Of a DNA stretch of 64,000 bases, positions 16,607 through 24,064 are shown one piece after another. This DNA comes from Salinirubellus salinus (GTDB lineage Archaea; Halobacteriota; Halobacteria; Halobacteriales; Haloarculaceae), in contig NZ_CP104003.1 in assembly GCF_025231485.1 (NCBI RefSeq), positions 3,472,001 to 3,536,000 on the forward strand. The letters run 5' to 3'. The first letter of the stretch is position 1. Each line of letters opens with the position of its first letter. The notes under the pieces are model-generated. The model was given only the letters and a program-made list of their open reading frames with translations. It was not told the DNA's origin and ran no database searches. A program made the position numbers and the translations under genes.

Positions 16607-17497
16607 TCAGCGCAGGCCGCGCTCCCGTTCCCACGCCCGCAGCAACGACGCGAGCGTCGCGTTCACGGGCGTCTCGACGCCCCGCTCGGGCGCCAGGTCG
16701 GCGACGTAGCCCGTGATGGCGTCCACCTCCGTCCGCCGCTCGGCCGCCACGTCCTGCAGCATCGAGGAGTGGTTCGCGGCCGTCGCCTCGGCCACCCGTA
16801 CGACGGCGTCGACGGCCGCCTCGTCGGGGAGGTCGACCCCCTCGGCACGGGCGAGTGCAGCCACCTCGCGACCGGCGGCGCGGGCCACCTCGTTGCCCGG
16901 CCCCTCGACGAGTGCCCCGTTCTCGACCCGGGCGAGCGCCGTCGGCGCGTTGATGCCCGCGTTCACCGCCAGTTTCTCCCAGAGCCGCCGGGGCATGTCG
17001 TCGGCGACCGTGGTCACCATCGCGTCCGCGAACGCCCGCCCCACCCGGTCTGCGGCCTCGCTCTCGCCCCCGTCGCGCGGGCCGAGGACCACCTCGCCGA
17101 CGCCGGTGCAGTGGACGACGCCCGGTTCCGGGCGCAGGGCGCCGTAGGTGCAGGTGCCGGCGAGGACGGTGTCGAGGTGCTCGGCCAGCGTGGCCTCGTT
17201 GCCCATCCCGTTGCCGAGCGAGAGGGTCACGTCTGGCACCCCCTCGAGGGCGCGGGCGGCCGTCTCGGTGTCGAACGCCTTCACCGTCACCACCGCGATG
17301 TCGGCGTGTTCGGGGGCCGTCGTCCGGGCGGTGGGGTGGACGGTGAAGTCGAACTCGCCACCCACGTGGAGGCCCGCCCCCCGGATCGCCGCGACGTGTG
17401 GGTCGCGCCCGACGAGCGTCACGTCGTGGCCGGCGCGGGCGAGTAACCCACCGACGAGGCTCCCGAGGCTCCCGGCGCCGAAGACGAGGACGTCCAT
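16607..17497 (-). CDS. panE: Ketopantoate reductase (2-dehydropantoate 2-reductase)
   Basis: Cytoplasmic NADPH-dependent reductase of 296 aa making pantoate for coenzyme A. The Rossmann motif GAGSLGSLVGGLLARAG starts at residue 7, NGMGNEATLAEHL follows the dinucleotide domain, and the C-terminal helical domain has the catalytic Lys region KLAVNAGINAPTAL plus NHSSMLQDVAAERRTEVD. The length and motif order are those of PanE/ApbA. It converges with the flippase-like gene and stands alone. Some family members reduce other 2-oxo acids, so the pantoate role is likely rather than proven. Confidence 0.85.
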   Translation of the reverse strand: MDVLVFGAGSLGSLVGGLLARAGHDVTLVGRDPHVAAIRGAGLHVGGEFDFTVHPTARTTAPEHADIAVVTVKAFDTETAARALEGVPDVTLSLGNGMGNEATLAEHLDTVLAGTCTYGALRPEPGVVHCTGVGEVVLGPRDGGESEAADRVGRAFADAMVTTVADDMPRRLWEKLAVNAGINAPTALARVENGALVEGPGNEVARAAGREVAALARAEGVDLPDEAAVDAVVRVAEATAANHSSMLQDVAAERRTEVDAITGYVADLAPERGVETPVNATLASLLRAWERERGLR

Positions 17498-17542
17498 ACC
17501 TGCGGGTGGCCGCCCGCCACGAAAACAGTCACGTCTCTCGAC

Positions 17543-17848
17543 TCAGTCCTGTTGCCAGTAGTAGAGTTCCTCCTTCGCCGCCCCGCAGGACGGGCAGGTC
17601 TCTGGGAGGTCGGTCCCCTCCAGTTTGCCGAGTTCGCCACACTCCCAGCAGCGCCAGTGGAGCTCTTTCACCCCCGCCTTGCTGCTGGCCTCGTGTTCCA
17701 TCGACATGGCCAGGACGCCGTCCGAGGTGCTCACGTAGAAGCCGTGTTCGTCGAGTCCACGGACGCTGCCGAGTTCGTTCCCCTCGTCGTCGTACACCGC
17801 TTCGCCGAAGGTGACGCGTCGCTCCGCCTCTTCGTGACTCTGGCTCAT
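17543..17848 (-). CDS. Rubredoxin-like zinc-ribbon protein (DUF7130-like)
   Basis: Small cytoplasmic protein of 101 aa. The first 65 residues form a beta-rich domain (VTFGEAVYDDEGNELGSVR) that resembles PRC-barrel-type strands; the C-terminal 40 residues are a rubredoxin-like ribbon with CWEC and CPSC and an aromatic tail ELYYWQQD. It may bind zinc or iron. From memory this matches a haloarchaeal family labelled DUF7130; function unknown. It is transcribed in the same direction as sufU upstream, separated by 214 bases that include a duplicated sufU tail. Confidence 0.8.
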   Translation of the reverse strand: MSQSHEEAERRVTFGEAVYDDEGNELGSVRGLDEHGFYVSTSDGVLAMSMEHEASSKAGVKELHWRCWECGELGKLEGTDLPETCPSCGAAKEELYYWQQD

Positions 17849-17960
17849 CGCACCGTGCGGTACGGTACCGAGTGGCTTAAAATGGTCGCTCAGTCGAAAC
17901 GTTACTCACGGGAACCGGACGGTCGAGGGGTCGTCGACCCGCCGGGTGACCCCGGTCGGC

Positions 17961-18062
17961 TCACTCGATCGTCGTCTCGTCCAGCTCCTGCTGCCCCCAC
18001 CTTTTTCTCGCGGCTCGTTCCTCGCCGCTCGCAAAAGCTGGAGCAAAAGTCCGCGACAGCAC
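17961..18062 (-). repeat. Element after sufU bounded by a duplicated sufU tail
   Basis: Positions 17961-17988 repeat the last 28 bases of sufU (18063-18090) with one mismatch, including the stop codon. The 74 bases between hold, on the minus strand, CTTTTGC, a second TTTTGC and GAGAAAAAGG around GAGCGGC and GCCGCGAG arms. The same layout of T- and A-runs around hairpins recurs after sufS and the thermosome gene. Confidence 0.6.
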
Positions 18063-18476
18063 TCACTCGGTCGTCGTCTCGTCCAGCTCCTTCTCGCCGC
18101 GGTGGATGGCGGCGCCGTCCTGTGCCACCTTCTCGGCGAGGACGGCACACTTCAGGCGCATCGGCGTCACCTCCACCCCGAGGAGGTCGACCACGTCGTC
18201 ACGGTCGAGTTCGTCCAGTTCGTCCAGCGTCATCCCGTGGAGCGACTCGGTCAGGAGGCTCGCGGAGGCCTGCGAGATGGCACAGCCGTCGCCGACGAAC
18301 GACACCTGCTCGATACGCTCGTCGTCGTCCAGCCGCACGAACATCTTGATCGTGTCGCCACACATCGGGTTCTCGCCGACGTGTTCGAACGTGGCGTCCT
18401 CGAGTTCCCCGTAGTTGCGCGGGTTCTTGTAGTGGTCGAGGATCTGCTGCCGGTACATGTCGGAGCCCGTTCCCAT
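18063..18476 (-). CDS. sufU: Fe-S cluster assembly protein SufU/IscU-like
   Basis: Cytoplasmic sulfur-acceptor/scaffold protein of 137 aa. It has the three family cysteines: Cys39 in NPMCGD, Cys65 in GDGCAISQAS and Cys110 in RLKCAVLA, with the Asp after the first Cys that binds zinc in SufU. SufU takes persulfide sulfur from SufS, which is encoded on the same strand at 20124-21365. The ATG at 18476 follows a GCTTTTCC box 30 bases upstream; an internal Met at residue 7 is an alternative start. The last ten codons are duplicated just downstream, QQELDETTIE against EKELDETTTE. Confidence 0.9.
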   Translation of the reverse strand: MGTGSDMYRQQILDHYKNPRNYGELEDATFEHVGENPMCGDTIKMFVRLDDDERIEQVSFVGDGCAISQASASLLTESLHGMTLDELDELDRDDVVDLLGVEVTPMRLKCAVLAEKVAQDGAAIHRGEKELDETTTE

Positions 18477-18587
18477 CGTTACGCGAAGTTGGGGCGTCCC
18501 CCGGAAAAGCGTAGCGCCCCGTCCCTCGCCGGATCCCCACGGAGACACGTCACAAGGGCAATAACCTCCCCGGCGGTAGGCTCGCTG

Positions 18588-19010
18588 ATGGCAGAGGAGC
18601 CGGCCGGCGAGGAGACGGACGTGAGCGTGGCGGCCGTCGGCGGCACTCGGCTCTCGGCACCGGGGACGTTCACGCTCGTCTGGGGGCTCTCGGCGCTGGC
18701 GCTGGCGGCCATCGACGCCGCCGACGGAGTCGGTACCGTGGCGGCCTTCGCTACCGTCGCGGGCCTCGTCGCCGTGCTCGCCGTGCTCGCCGACTTCGCG
18801 TTCGACCGGCGACCCGGGACCACCGTGTTCCTGTTCGTGGGTGTCCCGGCCCTGCTCGGAGCCGGGCTCGCGGGGTTCGAGGGGAGACTCCTGAGCGCCG
18901 TGGGGCTCGCCGTCGTCGGTGTCGCGATGCTCGGCCGGGTGTACGGGCTCCCGGGTGAGGACGACCCGACCGTGGAGACGGGCGACGCGGCCGAGGAGCG
19001 CGAGGACTGA
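18588..19010 (+). CDS. Small four-helix membrane protein, function unknown
   Basis: Membrane protein of 140 aa, not recognised. An acidic N-terminus of about 30 residues is followed by four hydrophobic helices: FTLVWGLSALALAAIDAA, VAAFATVAGLVAVLAVLADF, TTVFLFVGVPALLGAGLAGF and LLSAVGLAVVGVAMLGRV, then an acidic tail. No charged catalytic motif is seen in the helices. It is divergent from sufU and converges on the zinc-ribbon membrane protein with 5 bases between stops. The ATG at 18588 lies just past an AT-richer GGGCAATAACC stretch. Confidence 0.7.
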   Translation: MAEEPAGEETDVSVAAVGGTRLSAPGTFTLVWGLSALALAAIDAADGVGTVAAFATVAGLVAVLAVLADFAFDRRPGTTVFLFVGVPALLGAGLAGFEGRLLSAVGLAVVGVAMLGRVYGLPGEDDPTVETGDAAEERED

Positions 19011-19015
19011 CCGGT

Positions 19016-19405
19016 TCAGGCCGCCGCAGGTGGCGACAGTTCGTCGTCGCGGCGCTGGGCCGTCTTGGCCGCGTCGTAGGCCGCGTAGATCCAGATGGCC
19101 GGCACGAGCAGGAAGCCGACGAACACGAACAGCGAGAGCAGCGAGAGCACGAACGAGACGGCGAAGAACAGCCCCATCTCCACCTCGCGGGCGTAGACGT
19201 GGCCCAGTCCGGGGAAGAGCGCCGAGAGCAACACCGCGACGAGGGGGTTCCGGCCGTCCAGCAGGCTCTCGACGGCCTGCGAGTTCGGCGGCGCGCGCTG
19301 TCGGACCCCGCACTCGGGGCATATCTCGGCCGCTCTCAGTATCTCCGCGCCGCACTCGCGGCAGTAGACGGTGTCGGACTCGCGTTCGGTCACACTGGAG
19401 GACAT
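19016..19405 (-). CDS. Zinc-ribbon membrane protein
   Basis: Protein of 129 aa with an N-terminal zinc ribbon, YCRECGAEI...CPECGVR, then a linker and two hydrophobic segments: NPLVAVLLSALFPGLGHVY and a long FFAVSFVLSLLSLFVFVGFL continuing to IWIYAAYDAA. The LFPGLGHVYARE stretch resembles TM2-like and similar small membrane families found with zinc ribbons in archaea. A sensor or assembly factor role has been suggested for such proteins but none is shown. Its start at 19405 was chosen as the Met directly before a short Ser/Thr leader to the ribbon. Confidence 0.75.
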   Translation of the reverse strand: MSSSVTERESDTVYCRECGAEILRAAEICPECGVRQRAPPNSQAVESLLDGRNPLVAVLLSALFPGLGHVYAREVEMGLFFAVSFVLSLLSLFVFVGFLLVPAIWIYAAYDAAKTAQRRDDELSPPAAA

Positions 19406-19448
19406 GGCGTCTCGAAGGCCGGAGGGGGAGATAAGGTTCGCGTGGGCG

Positions 19449-19877
19449 TCAGGCGACTCGAACGTTGACGGTGAACGACTCACGCACCCGGTCCGCCTCG
19501 TTCGCCACGGACACGTCGTAGCCGAACTCGCCGTCGGGGGCGTCGCTGGCTACCTCCACGACCAGTTCGCCGGTCACGTCGCGTGGCCGGTCCCAGTACC
19601 AGATAGGCGGGAAACTGTCGGCCTGTGTCGAGGGCGTGGGCGAGACGTCCGTCTCCACGAGCGAGACGGACTCGTGGTACGCTTCGGGGACCTGCGGGAG
19701 AAACCGGAACTCCGTCGCGTCCGTCGCCTCGGCCGTCAGCGTCACCCGCTGGCCGGGTCCGACGGTCGGTTCGTCACCGGAGACGGTGGGCGGGCCGCTC
19801 GCGCTGGACCGGCCCAGACACCCGGCTGTCGCGGTGAGGACGCCGATGGCCGCCGAGAGGTAGGTCCGTCGGTGCAT
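19449..19877 (-). CDS. Small secreted lipoprotein, function unknown
   Basis: Lipoprotein of 142 aa. The N-terminus MHRRTYLSAAIGVLTATAGC has an Arg pair and a lipobox with Cys20, so membrane anchoring on the outside is expected. The mature part is beta-rich (VTLTAEATDATEFRFL, GELVVEVASDAP, SFTVNVRVA) and resembles Ig-like or CARDB-like single domains. No enzyme motif is seen. It lies between sufS and the zinc-ribbon membrane gene on the same strand, but spacing argues for separate expression. Confidence 0.75.
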   Translation of the reverse strand: MHRRTYLSAAIGVLTATAGCLGRSSASGPPTVSGDEPTVGPGQRVTLTAEATDATEFRFLPQVPEAYHESVSLVETDVSPTPSTQADSFPPIWYWDRPRDVTGELVVEVASDAPDGEFGYDVSVANEADRVRESFTVNVRVA

Positions 19878-20023
19878 ACCCACGGCTCTATCTCCCACCG
19901 TACAAGACGTTACGGAGGCTCAAACGACGGCCTGACCGAAACCGAGCGGTGCGGTGGCGGTGCTGCCGCGGTGCGGTCGAGCCCACCCACCCGCCGCGAG
20001 CGGCGCCTTTTTCATGAACGTTC

Positions 20024-20108
20024 GGGAGAGCGGAGCTCTCCCGCAGCCCATCAGAAATCGGAGATTTCTGAGGACGTTTTTGCGAGAGAGGGTCGCCGCA
20101 GGCGACCC
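20024..20108. repeat. Three tight hairpins in the 3' flank of sufS
   Basis: Three perfect inverted repeats with 3-base loops: arms GGGAGAGC (20024-20031) and GCTCTCCC (20035-20042), loop GGA; arms TCAGAAATC (20051-20059) and GATTTCTGA (20063-20071), loop GGA; arms GGGTCGCC (20090-20097) and GGCGACCC (20101-20108), loop GCA. T- and A-runs separate them. On the minus strand they follow the sufS stop. Confidence 0.8.
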
Positions 20109-20123
20109 CGAGCGGAAAAAGGT

Positions 20124-21365
20124 TCAGGCGAAGATACTGCGCGCCTCGTCCACGGCATCCACCAGCGCGTCGACCTCCTCCCTCGTGTTGTAGAGGTAGA
20201 ACGACGCTCGTGCGGAGGCACCCACGCCGAGCACGTCGTGGAGCGGCTGGGTGCAGTGGTCGCCGGCGCGGATGGCCACCCCGTAGTCGTTGACGATGGA
20301 CGCGAGGTCGTGGGCGTGGACGCCGTCGAGGTTGAACGCGACGAGGCCGCTCCGGTCGTCGCCCGGCGGGCCGTAGACCTCGACGTCGCCGAGTTCGGTC
20401 AGGCGGTCGTAGGCGTACTCGGCGAGCTGCTCCTCGTGGCGCTGGATGCGCTCCATGCCGATGTCGTCGAGGTACTCGCAGGCCTCGGCGAGCGCGATGC
20501 CCTCGGAGATGGAGGGGGTGCCGGCCTCGAACTTCCACGGGAGTTCGTTCCACTGGCTGTCCTCGAACGTGACCTTCACGATCATGTCGCCGCCGTAGAG
20601 GTAGGGTTCCATCGCCTCGAGGACGTGTTCCTTGCCGTAGAGCGCACCCGACCCGGTCGGGCCGCACATCTTGTGCCCCGAGAAGGCGAGGAAGTCCACG
20701 TCGAGGGCCTTCACGTCGACCGGCCGGTTCGGCACGGACTGGGCCGCGTCGGCGAATATCAGGGCGTCGTGGTCGTGGGCGATGTCGGCCAGTTCGCGGA
20801 CGGGATTGACCGTCCCGAGGGTGTTCGAGGCGTGGACGACGCTCACCATCTCCGTGTCGTCGGTGATCAGCTCCGCGGCGGCGTCCATATCGAGGTAGCC
20901 GTCCTCGGTGATGGGGACGTACTTGCACTCGGCGCCGGTCCGCTTGCATATCTGCTGCCACGTCACCAGCGAGGCGTGGTGTTCCATCTCGGTGGTGACC
21001 ACCTCGTCGCCCGGACCGAGTTCGTTCAGGCCCCACGCGTAGGCGACGAGGTTCATCGCCTCGGTGGTGTTCTTCGTGAAGACGACCTCCTCGCGGCCGT
21101 CCGCGCCGATGAACTCCGCGACGGTGTCGTGGGCCTCCTCGTAGGCGATGGAGGCCTCCTGACTCAACTGGTGGATGCCGCGGTGGACGTTCGCGTTGTA
21201 CCGGTAGTAGTAGTCGCTGATGGACTCGACCACCCGCGTCGGGGTCTGCGAGGTGGCGGCGTTGTCGAGGTAGACGAGCGGGCCGCCGTTGACCTCCCGG
21301 TCGAGGATCGGAAAGTCCTCCCGGATGCGGTCGACGTCCAGCGGCTCGACCTGCTGGGTTCCCAT
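20124..21365 (-). CDS. sufS: Cysteine desulfurase SufS
   Basis: PLP-dependent enzyme of 413 aa that takes sulfur from cysteine for Fe-S cluster assembly. The PLP Lys is Lys232 in AFSGHKMCGPTG; the His in EMEHHASLVTW and Asp in IFADAAQSV are the usual cofactor contacts; the persulfide Cys is Cys371 in IRAGDHCTQPLH. Length and loop type fit SufS (group II) rather than IscS. SufU, its expected sulfur acceptor, is encoded 1.6 kb downstream on the same strand. A TTTTAG box at 21410-21415 is the likely promoter element. Hairpins follow the stop codon. Confidence 0.95.
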   Translation of the reverse strand: MGTQQVEPLDVDRIREDFPILDREVNGGPLVYLDNAATSQTPTRVVESISDYYYRYNANVHRGIHQLSQEASIAYEEAHDTVAEFIGADGREEVVFTKNTTEAMNLVAYAWGLNELGPGDEVVTTEMEHHASLVTWQQICKRTGAECKYVPITEDGYLDMDAAAELITDDTEMVSVVHASNTLGTVNPVRELADIAHDHDALIFADAAQSVPNRPVDVKALDVDFLAFSGHKMCGPTGSGALYGKEHVLEAMEPYLYGGDMIVKVTFEDSQWNELPWKFEAGTPSISEGIALAEACEYLDDIGMERIQRHEEQLAEYAYDRLTELGDVEVYGPPGDDRSGLVAFNLDGVHAHDLASIVNDYGVAIRAGDHCTQPLHDVLGVGASARASFYLYNTREEVDALVDAVDEARSIFA

Positions 21366-21447
21366 TGACTGGATATGAGGCCCGCAGGTAGGTCACTCCT
21401 TCGGTCGGCCTAAAACGGGTCTGGTGGGCTGGGTCGTGCGCGGCCGT

Positions 21448-21678
21448 TCAGGTGGCGCAGTAGCCGTGTTTCCGGATGCACTCGCGCATCCCGTCCTCCG
21501 TGTCGTGCTTGTGGAGCGTGGTCGGCGTGTCGCAGTAGAACGTCTCGCCGTCGAAGCGGAGCGTCACCTCGTGGTCGCTACCGAGGAACTGCGTCCGGAT
21601 GGTGACCCGTTCGCCCTCGCGCAGCTGTTCGAGCAGTTCATCCGTCGCGCAGTCGCCCGCCTCGATGACCGGACTCAT
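21448..21678 (-). CDS. Small cysteine-containing haloarchaeal protein
   Basis: Soluble protein of 76 aa, not recognised with confidence. It has a beta-rich core (GERVTIRTQFLGSDHEVTLRF, here read as RVTIRTQF and EVTLRFDGETFYC) and four cysteines, two of them in the C-terminal CIRKHGYC, plus several His, so metal or thiol chemistry is possible. The Met at 21678 gives the compact domain; a longer reading would include repetitive sequence from an unrelated frame. It is convergent with nothing and is expressed toward sufS. Confidence 0.65.
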   Translation of the reverse strand: MSPVIEAGDCATDELLEQLREGERVTIRTQFLGSDHEVTLRFDGETFYCDTPTTLHKHDTEDGMRECIRKHGYCAT

Positions 21679-21816
21679 CCCCGTATCGGAGGGCGGCTCG
21701 CCTCTTGATGGTTCCCCCGTGTCCCGGCGGTTTCGCACCACCGCCGCACGGCCCCCGGCGGTACTTAGGTTACGGAACGTTACGTCGTATCGTGGCGACG
21801 CCGCCACCGCAACACC

Positions 21817-22005
21817 ATGCCGACCGACGACCCTCCGACCGAACACGCCGACGACCCTCCGACCGAACACGCCGACGACCCGCCCGCCCCGCCCACGTTC
21901 GCGTCCCTCGAGCTCGCGGACGGTGACCTCGTGGTCTACGACGCCGAGAACCACCGGGCGTGGCTCCAGTCGAGCCGCGCCGTCTCGCTCGCCGCCCACG
22001 TCTAG
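21817..22005 (+). CDS. Small protein with tandem N-terminal repeat
   Basis: Short protein of 62 aa. Residues 4-24 consist of an eight-residue unit DDPPTEHA repeated twice and then a partial DDPPAPP; the 24-base DNA unit is nearly perfect, so it arose by recent duplication. The C-terminal 36 residues (FASLELADGDLVVYDAENHRAWLQ) form a compact beta-like domain seen in small haloarchaeal proteins of unknown function. There is no signal or membrane segment. The repeat number may vary between strains. Confidence 0.65.
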   Translation: MPTDDPPTEHADDPPTEHADDPPAPPTFASLELADGDLVVYDAENHRAWLQSSRAVSLAAHV

Positions 22006-22033
22006 CGACCCGGACCCGCACCCCCAGCACGCC

Positions 22034-22393
22034 TCAGGCGTCCCGCGGCTCCGCGAGGTGCTCCTTGCCCCACGCCTGCATCGCCGAGATGACCGGATCC
22101 AGTGACTCCCCTCGCTCGGTCAGCGAGTACTGCACCCGGAACGGCTTCTCGCTCACTACCTCCCGGTTCACGAGACCGTGCTCCTCGAGGTCCTCGAGGC
22201 TGTCCGACAGCACCTTCGAGGAGACCCCGTCGACCGCCTCTTTCAGCGCGTTGAACCCCAGTGCACCGTCCCGGAGGAGCCGGTGGACGATGACGGGGTG
22301 CCACTTCCGGCCGAGGATGGTCGCCGTCGACGTGAGCGCACACCACTCCTCGCCGGCACACCACACCTCCAGCCGTTCAGGCTGCTGGCTCAT
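22034..22393 (-). CDS. HxlR-type winged-helix transcriptional regulator
   Basis: DNA-binding regulator of 119 aa. The HxlR pattern is clear: a Cys in WCALTSTATILGRKWHPVIVHRL, here recognised by LGRKWHPVIVHRLL, then FNALKEAVDGVSSKVLSDSL with the recognition helix and LVNREVVSEKPFRVQYSLTERG as the wing. Two Cys lie near residues 12 and 18, where redox- or electrophile-sensing Cys are found in some relatives. It heads a divergent-like region away from the next regulator and is probably self-controlled through the box at 22417-22422. Confidence 0.9.
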   Translation of the reverse strand: MSQQPERLEVWCAGEEWCALTSTATILGRKWHPVIVHRLLRDGALGFNALKEAVDGVSSKVLSDSLEDLEEHGLVNREVVSEKPFRVQYSLTERGESLDPVISAMQAWGKEHLAEPRDA

Positions 22394-22416
22394 GTGTGCC
22401 AGGTCGACTCCCCCGA

Positions 22417-22422
22417 GTATAA
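22417..22422 (-). promoter_or_regulatory. Candidate TATA box of the HxlR-type gene
   Basis: TTATAC on the minus strand lies about 29 bases before the ATG at 22393. A GGTTACC/GGTAACC palindrome directly upstream may be a BRE or operator. Confidence 0.5.
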
Positions 22423-22495
22423 GGTTACCTCACGAAACCTCGTGTCTCACAGAAAGGCGAACGCTCCGGCGCCGGGGACTGGAACGACGGGCAGC

Positions 22496-22879
22496 TCAGG
22501 TCTCGCGGCCGAACTCGTCGATGCGGTCGTGGACGTACGCGGCCCACTCGTCGAGGGTCTGGTGCATCAGTTCGCGGGCCTCCTCGACGGGCGTGGCGGT
22601 GTACTGGTAGACGTGCCCACCGGAGTCGAGCAGGCGGCGTTCGCGCTCGGCGAGGTGCTTCTCGCGGAGGGTGCTCAGCGAGCGGTTCACGTTCGACCGG
22701 TCGCGGTCGACCACGTCGGCGAGTTCGGCGACCGTGCTGCCGGGGTGGTCGACCAGCGCGAGGTAGGTCCGGACCTCGTGGCCCTGGACGTCGAACACGC
22801 ACGCCATCACCTCCTCGAGCGCGGGTTCGTCGTCGAGCATCAGGTCGCGGAACCGCGCGGGGCTCGGGTCCGTTCGCAT
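22496..22879 (-). CDS. TrmB/MarR-like winged-helix transcriptional regulator
   Basis: Regulator of 127 aa. The helix-turn-helix is VRTYLALVDHPGSTVAELADVVDRDRSNVNRSLSTLREK, recognised from GSTVAELADVVDRDRSNVNR, followed by the wing ERRLLDSGGHVYQYTATPVEE. The C-terminal helix EARELMHQTLDEWAAYVHDRIDEF, read as a helical tail, is probably for dimerisation. This layout fits short TrmB-type haloarchaeal regulators lacking a sugar-binding domain. The gene is divergent from the MDR oxidoreductase at 23021, which is a possible target. Confidence 0.8.
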   Translation of the reverse strand: MRTDPSPARFRDLMLDDEPALEEVMACVFDVQGHEVRTYLALVDHPGSTVAELADVVDRDRSNVNRSLSTLREKHLAERERRLLDSGGHVYQYTATPVEEARELMHQTLDEWAAYVHDRIDEFGRET

Positions 22880-23020
22880 GTCCCCCCGTTGGGGGGTTCG
22901 GGCGATAAAGCCCGACGTTACCGGGAGGTAAGCCGGTCGTGCGTCCGTGCGACCGACGCGCCCCGGCGCGCGGACCGCCGGCGGGCGAACCCCTTTACCC
23001 CCACCGGCCGACCGGCGGGT

Positions 23021-24019
23021 ATGCCGACCCAGACCCGCCGCTGGCACCTGGCCGCTCGCCCCGAGGGCGAACCGACGCGCGACGACTTCGACCTCCGCGA
23101 GACGACCGTCGAGGACCCCGGTCCCGGCGAGGTGCTCGTGAAGACGCTGTACCTCTCGGTCGACCCGTACATGCGGGGCCGGATGCGTGACGCCGAGTCC
23201 TACGCGGAACCGTGGGACGTGGGCGACCCGATGCGCGCCGGCGTCGTCGCCGAGGTGGTCGAGTCGAACTACGACGGCCTCGAGGCCGGCGACGTGGTCA
23301 ACGGCGAACTCTACTGGTCGGAGTACGCCGTCGTCCCCGGCCACACGCTCCGACAGGTCGACGCCGACCTCGCGCCCGTCTCCACCGCGCTCGGCGTCCT
23401 CGGGATGCCCGGCGCGACGGCCTACTTCGGCCTGACCGACGTAGGCGAACCCACGCCCGGTGACACCGTGGTCGTGAGCGGTGCGGCGGGGGCCGTCGGC
23501 AGCGTCGTCGGCCAGATCGCCCGCATCGGCGGGTGCGAGGTCGTCGGCATCGCCGGCAGCGACGAGAAGACTGCGTGGCTCACCGAGGACCTCGGGTTCG
23601 ACCACGCGATCAACTACCAGACGGAGAACGTCGGCAAGCGCCTGCGCGAGGCCGTCGACGGGGTAGACGTCTACTTCGACAACGTCGGCGGCCCCATCAC
23701 GGACGCCGTGTTCCGGCAGTTGAACGTCCGCGCCCGCGTCGTCGTCTGCGGGCAGATATCGCAGTACAACGCGACCGAGGTCCCGATGGGGCCACGGAAG
23801 CTCGCGGGCCTCATCACCACCCGTGCCCGCGTCGAGGGCGTCCTCGTCCGTGACTACCCGGACTGGACCGAGGCGTTCGAGCGCATCGGCGGCTGGATCG
23901 CGGCCGACGAACTCCACTACCGGGAGTCGGTCGTCGAGGGGTTCGAGAACGCGCCCGACGCCTTCCTCGGCCTGTTCGAGGGGGAGAACATCGGCAAGCA
24001 GGTCGTGAAGGTCGACTGA
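23021..24019 (+). CDS. NADP-dependent MDR-family oxidoreductase
   Basis: Cytoplasmic reductase of 332 aa, of the leukotriene B4 12-hydroxydehydrogenase/alkenal reductase branch of the medium-chain dehydrogenase superfamily. Signs: LSVDPYMRGRM near residue 48, GMPGATAYFGLTDVGEP, the cofactor motif SGAAGAVGSVVGQIA, and VYFDNVGGPITDAV. No zinc-binding Cys/His set is present, as expected for this branch. It probably reduces C=C bonds of unsaturated carbonyls or quinones. A TTTA box near 22994 precedes the ATG; the divergent TrmB-like gene may regulate it. Confidence 0.9.
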   Translation: MPTQTRRWHLAARPEGEPTRDDFDLRETTVEDPGPGEVLVKTLYLSVDPYMRGRMRDAESYAEPWDVGDPMRAGVVAEVVESNYDGLEAGDVVNGELYWSEYAVVPGHTLRQVDADLAPVSTALGVLGMPGATAYFGLTDVGEPTPGDTVVVSGAAGAVGSVVGQIARIGGCEVVGIAGSDEKTAWLTEDLGFDHAINYQTENVGKRLREAVDGVDVYFDNVGGPITDAVFRQLNVRARVVVCGQISQYNATEVPMGPRKLAGLITTRARVEGVLVRDYPDWTEAFERIGGWIAADELHYRESVVEGFENAPDAFLGLFEGENIGKQVVKVD

Positions 24020-24064
24020 AGCCGCGGCGCGAGCCCTTTTGTCTCCGTGGCGTGAGCGTGTGGT

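Noticed and set aside
14384-17446. A very long plus-strand frame of about 1020 residues
   Set aside because: It crosses the AlkP-superfamily gene, the flippase-like gene and antisense panE; its protein is Arg/Gly-rich with no domain, a typical high-G+C shadow.
21820-21885. CRISPR-like direct repeats
   Set aside because: The units are adjacent without spacers and are in frame within a small gene, so they are a tandem repeat.
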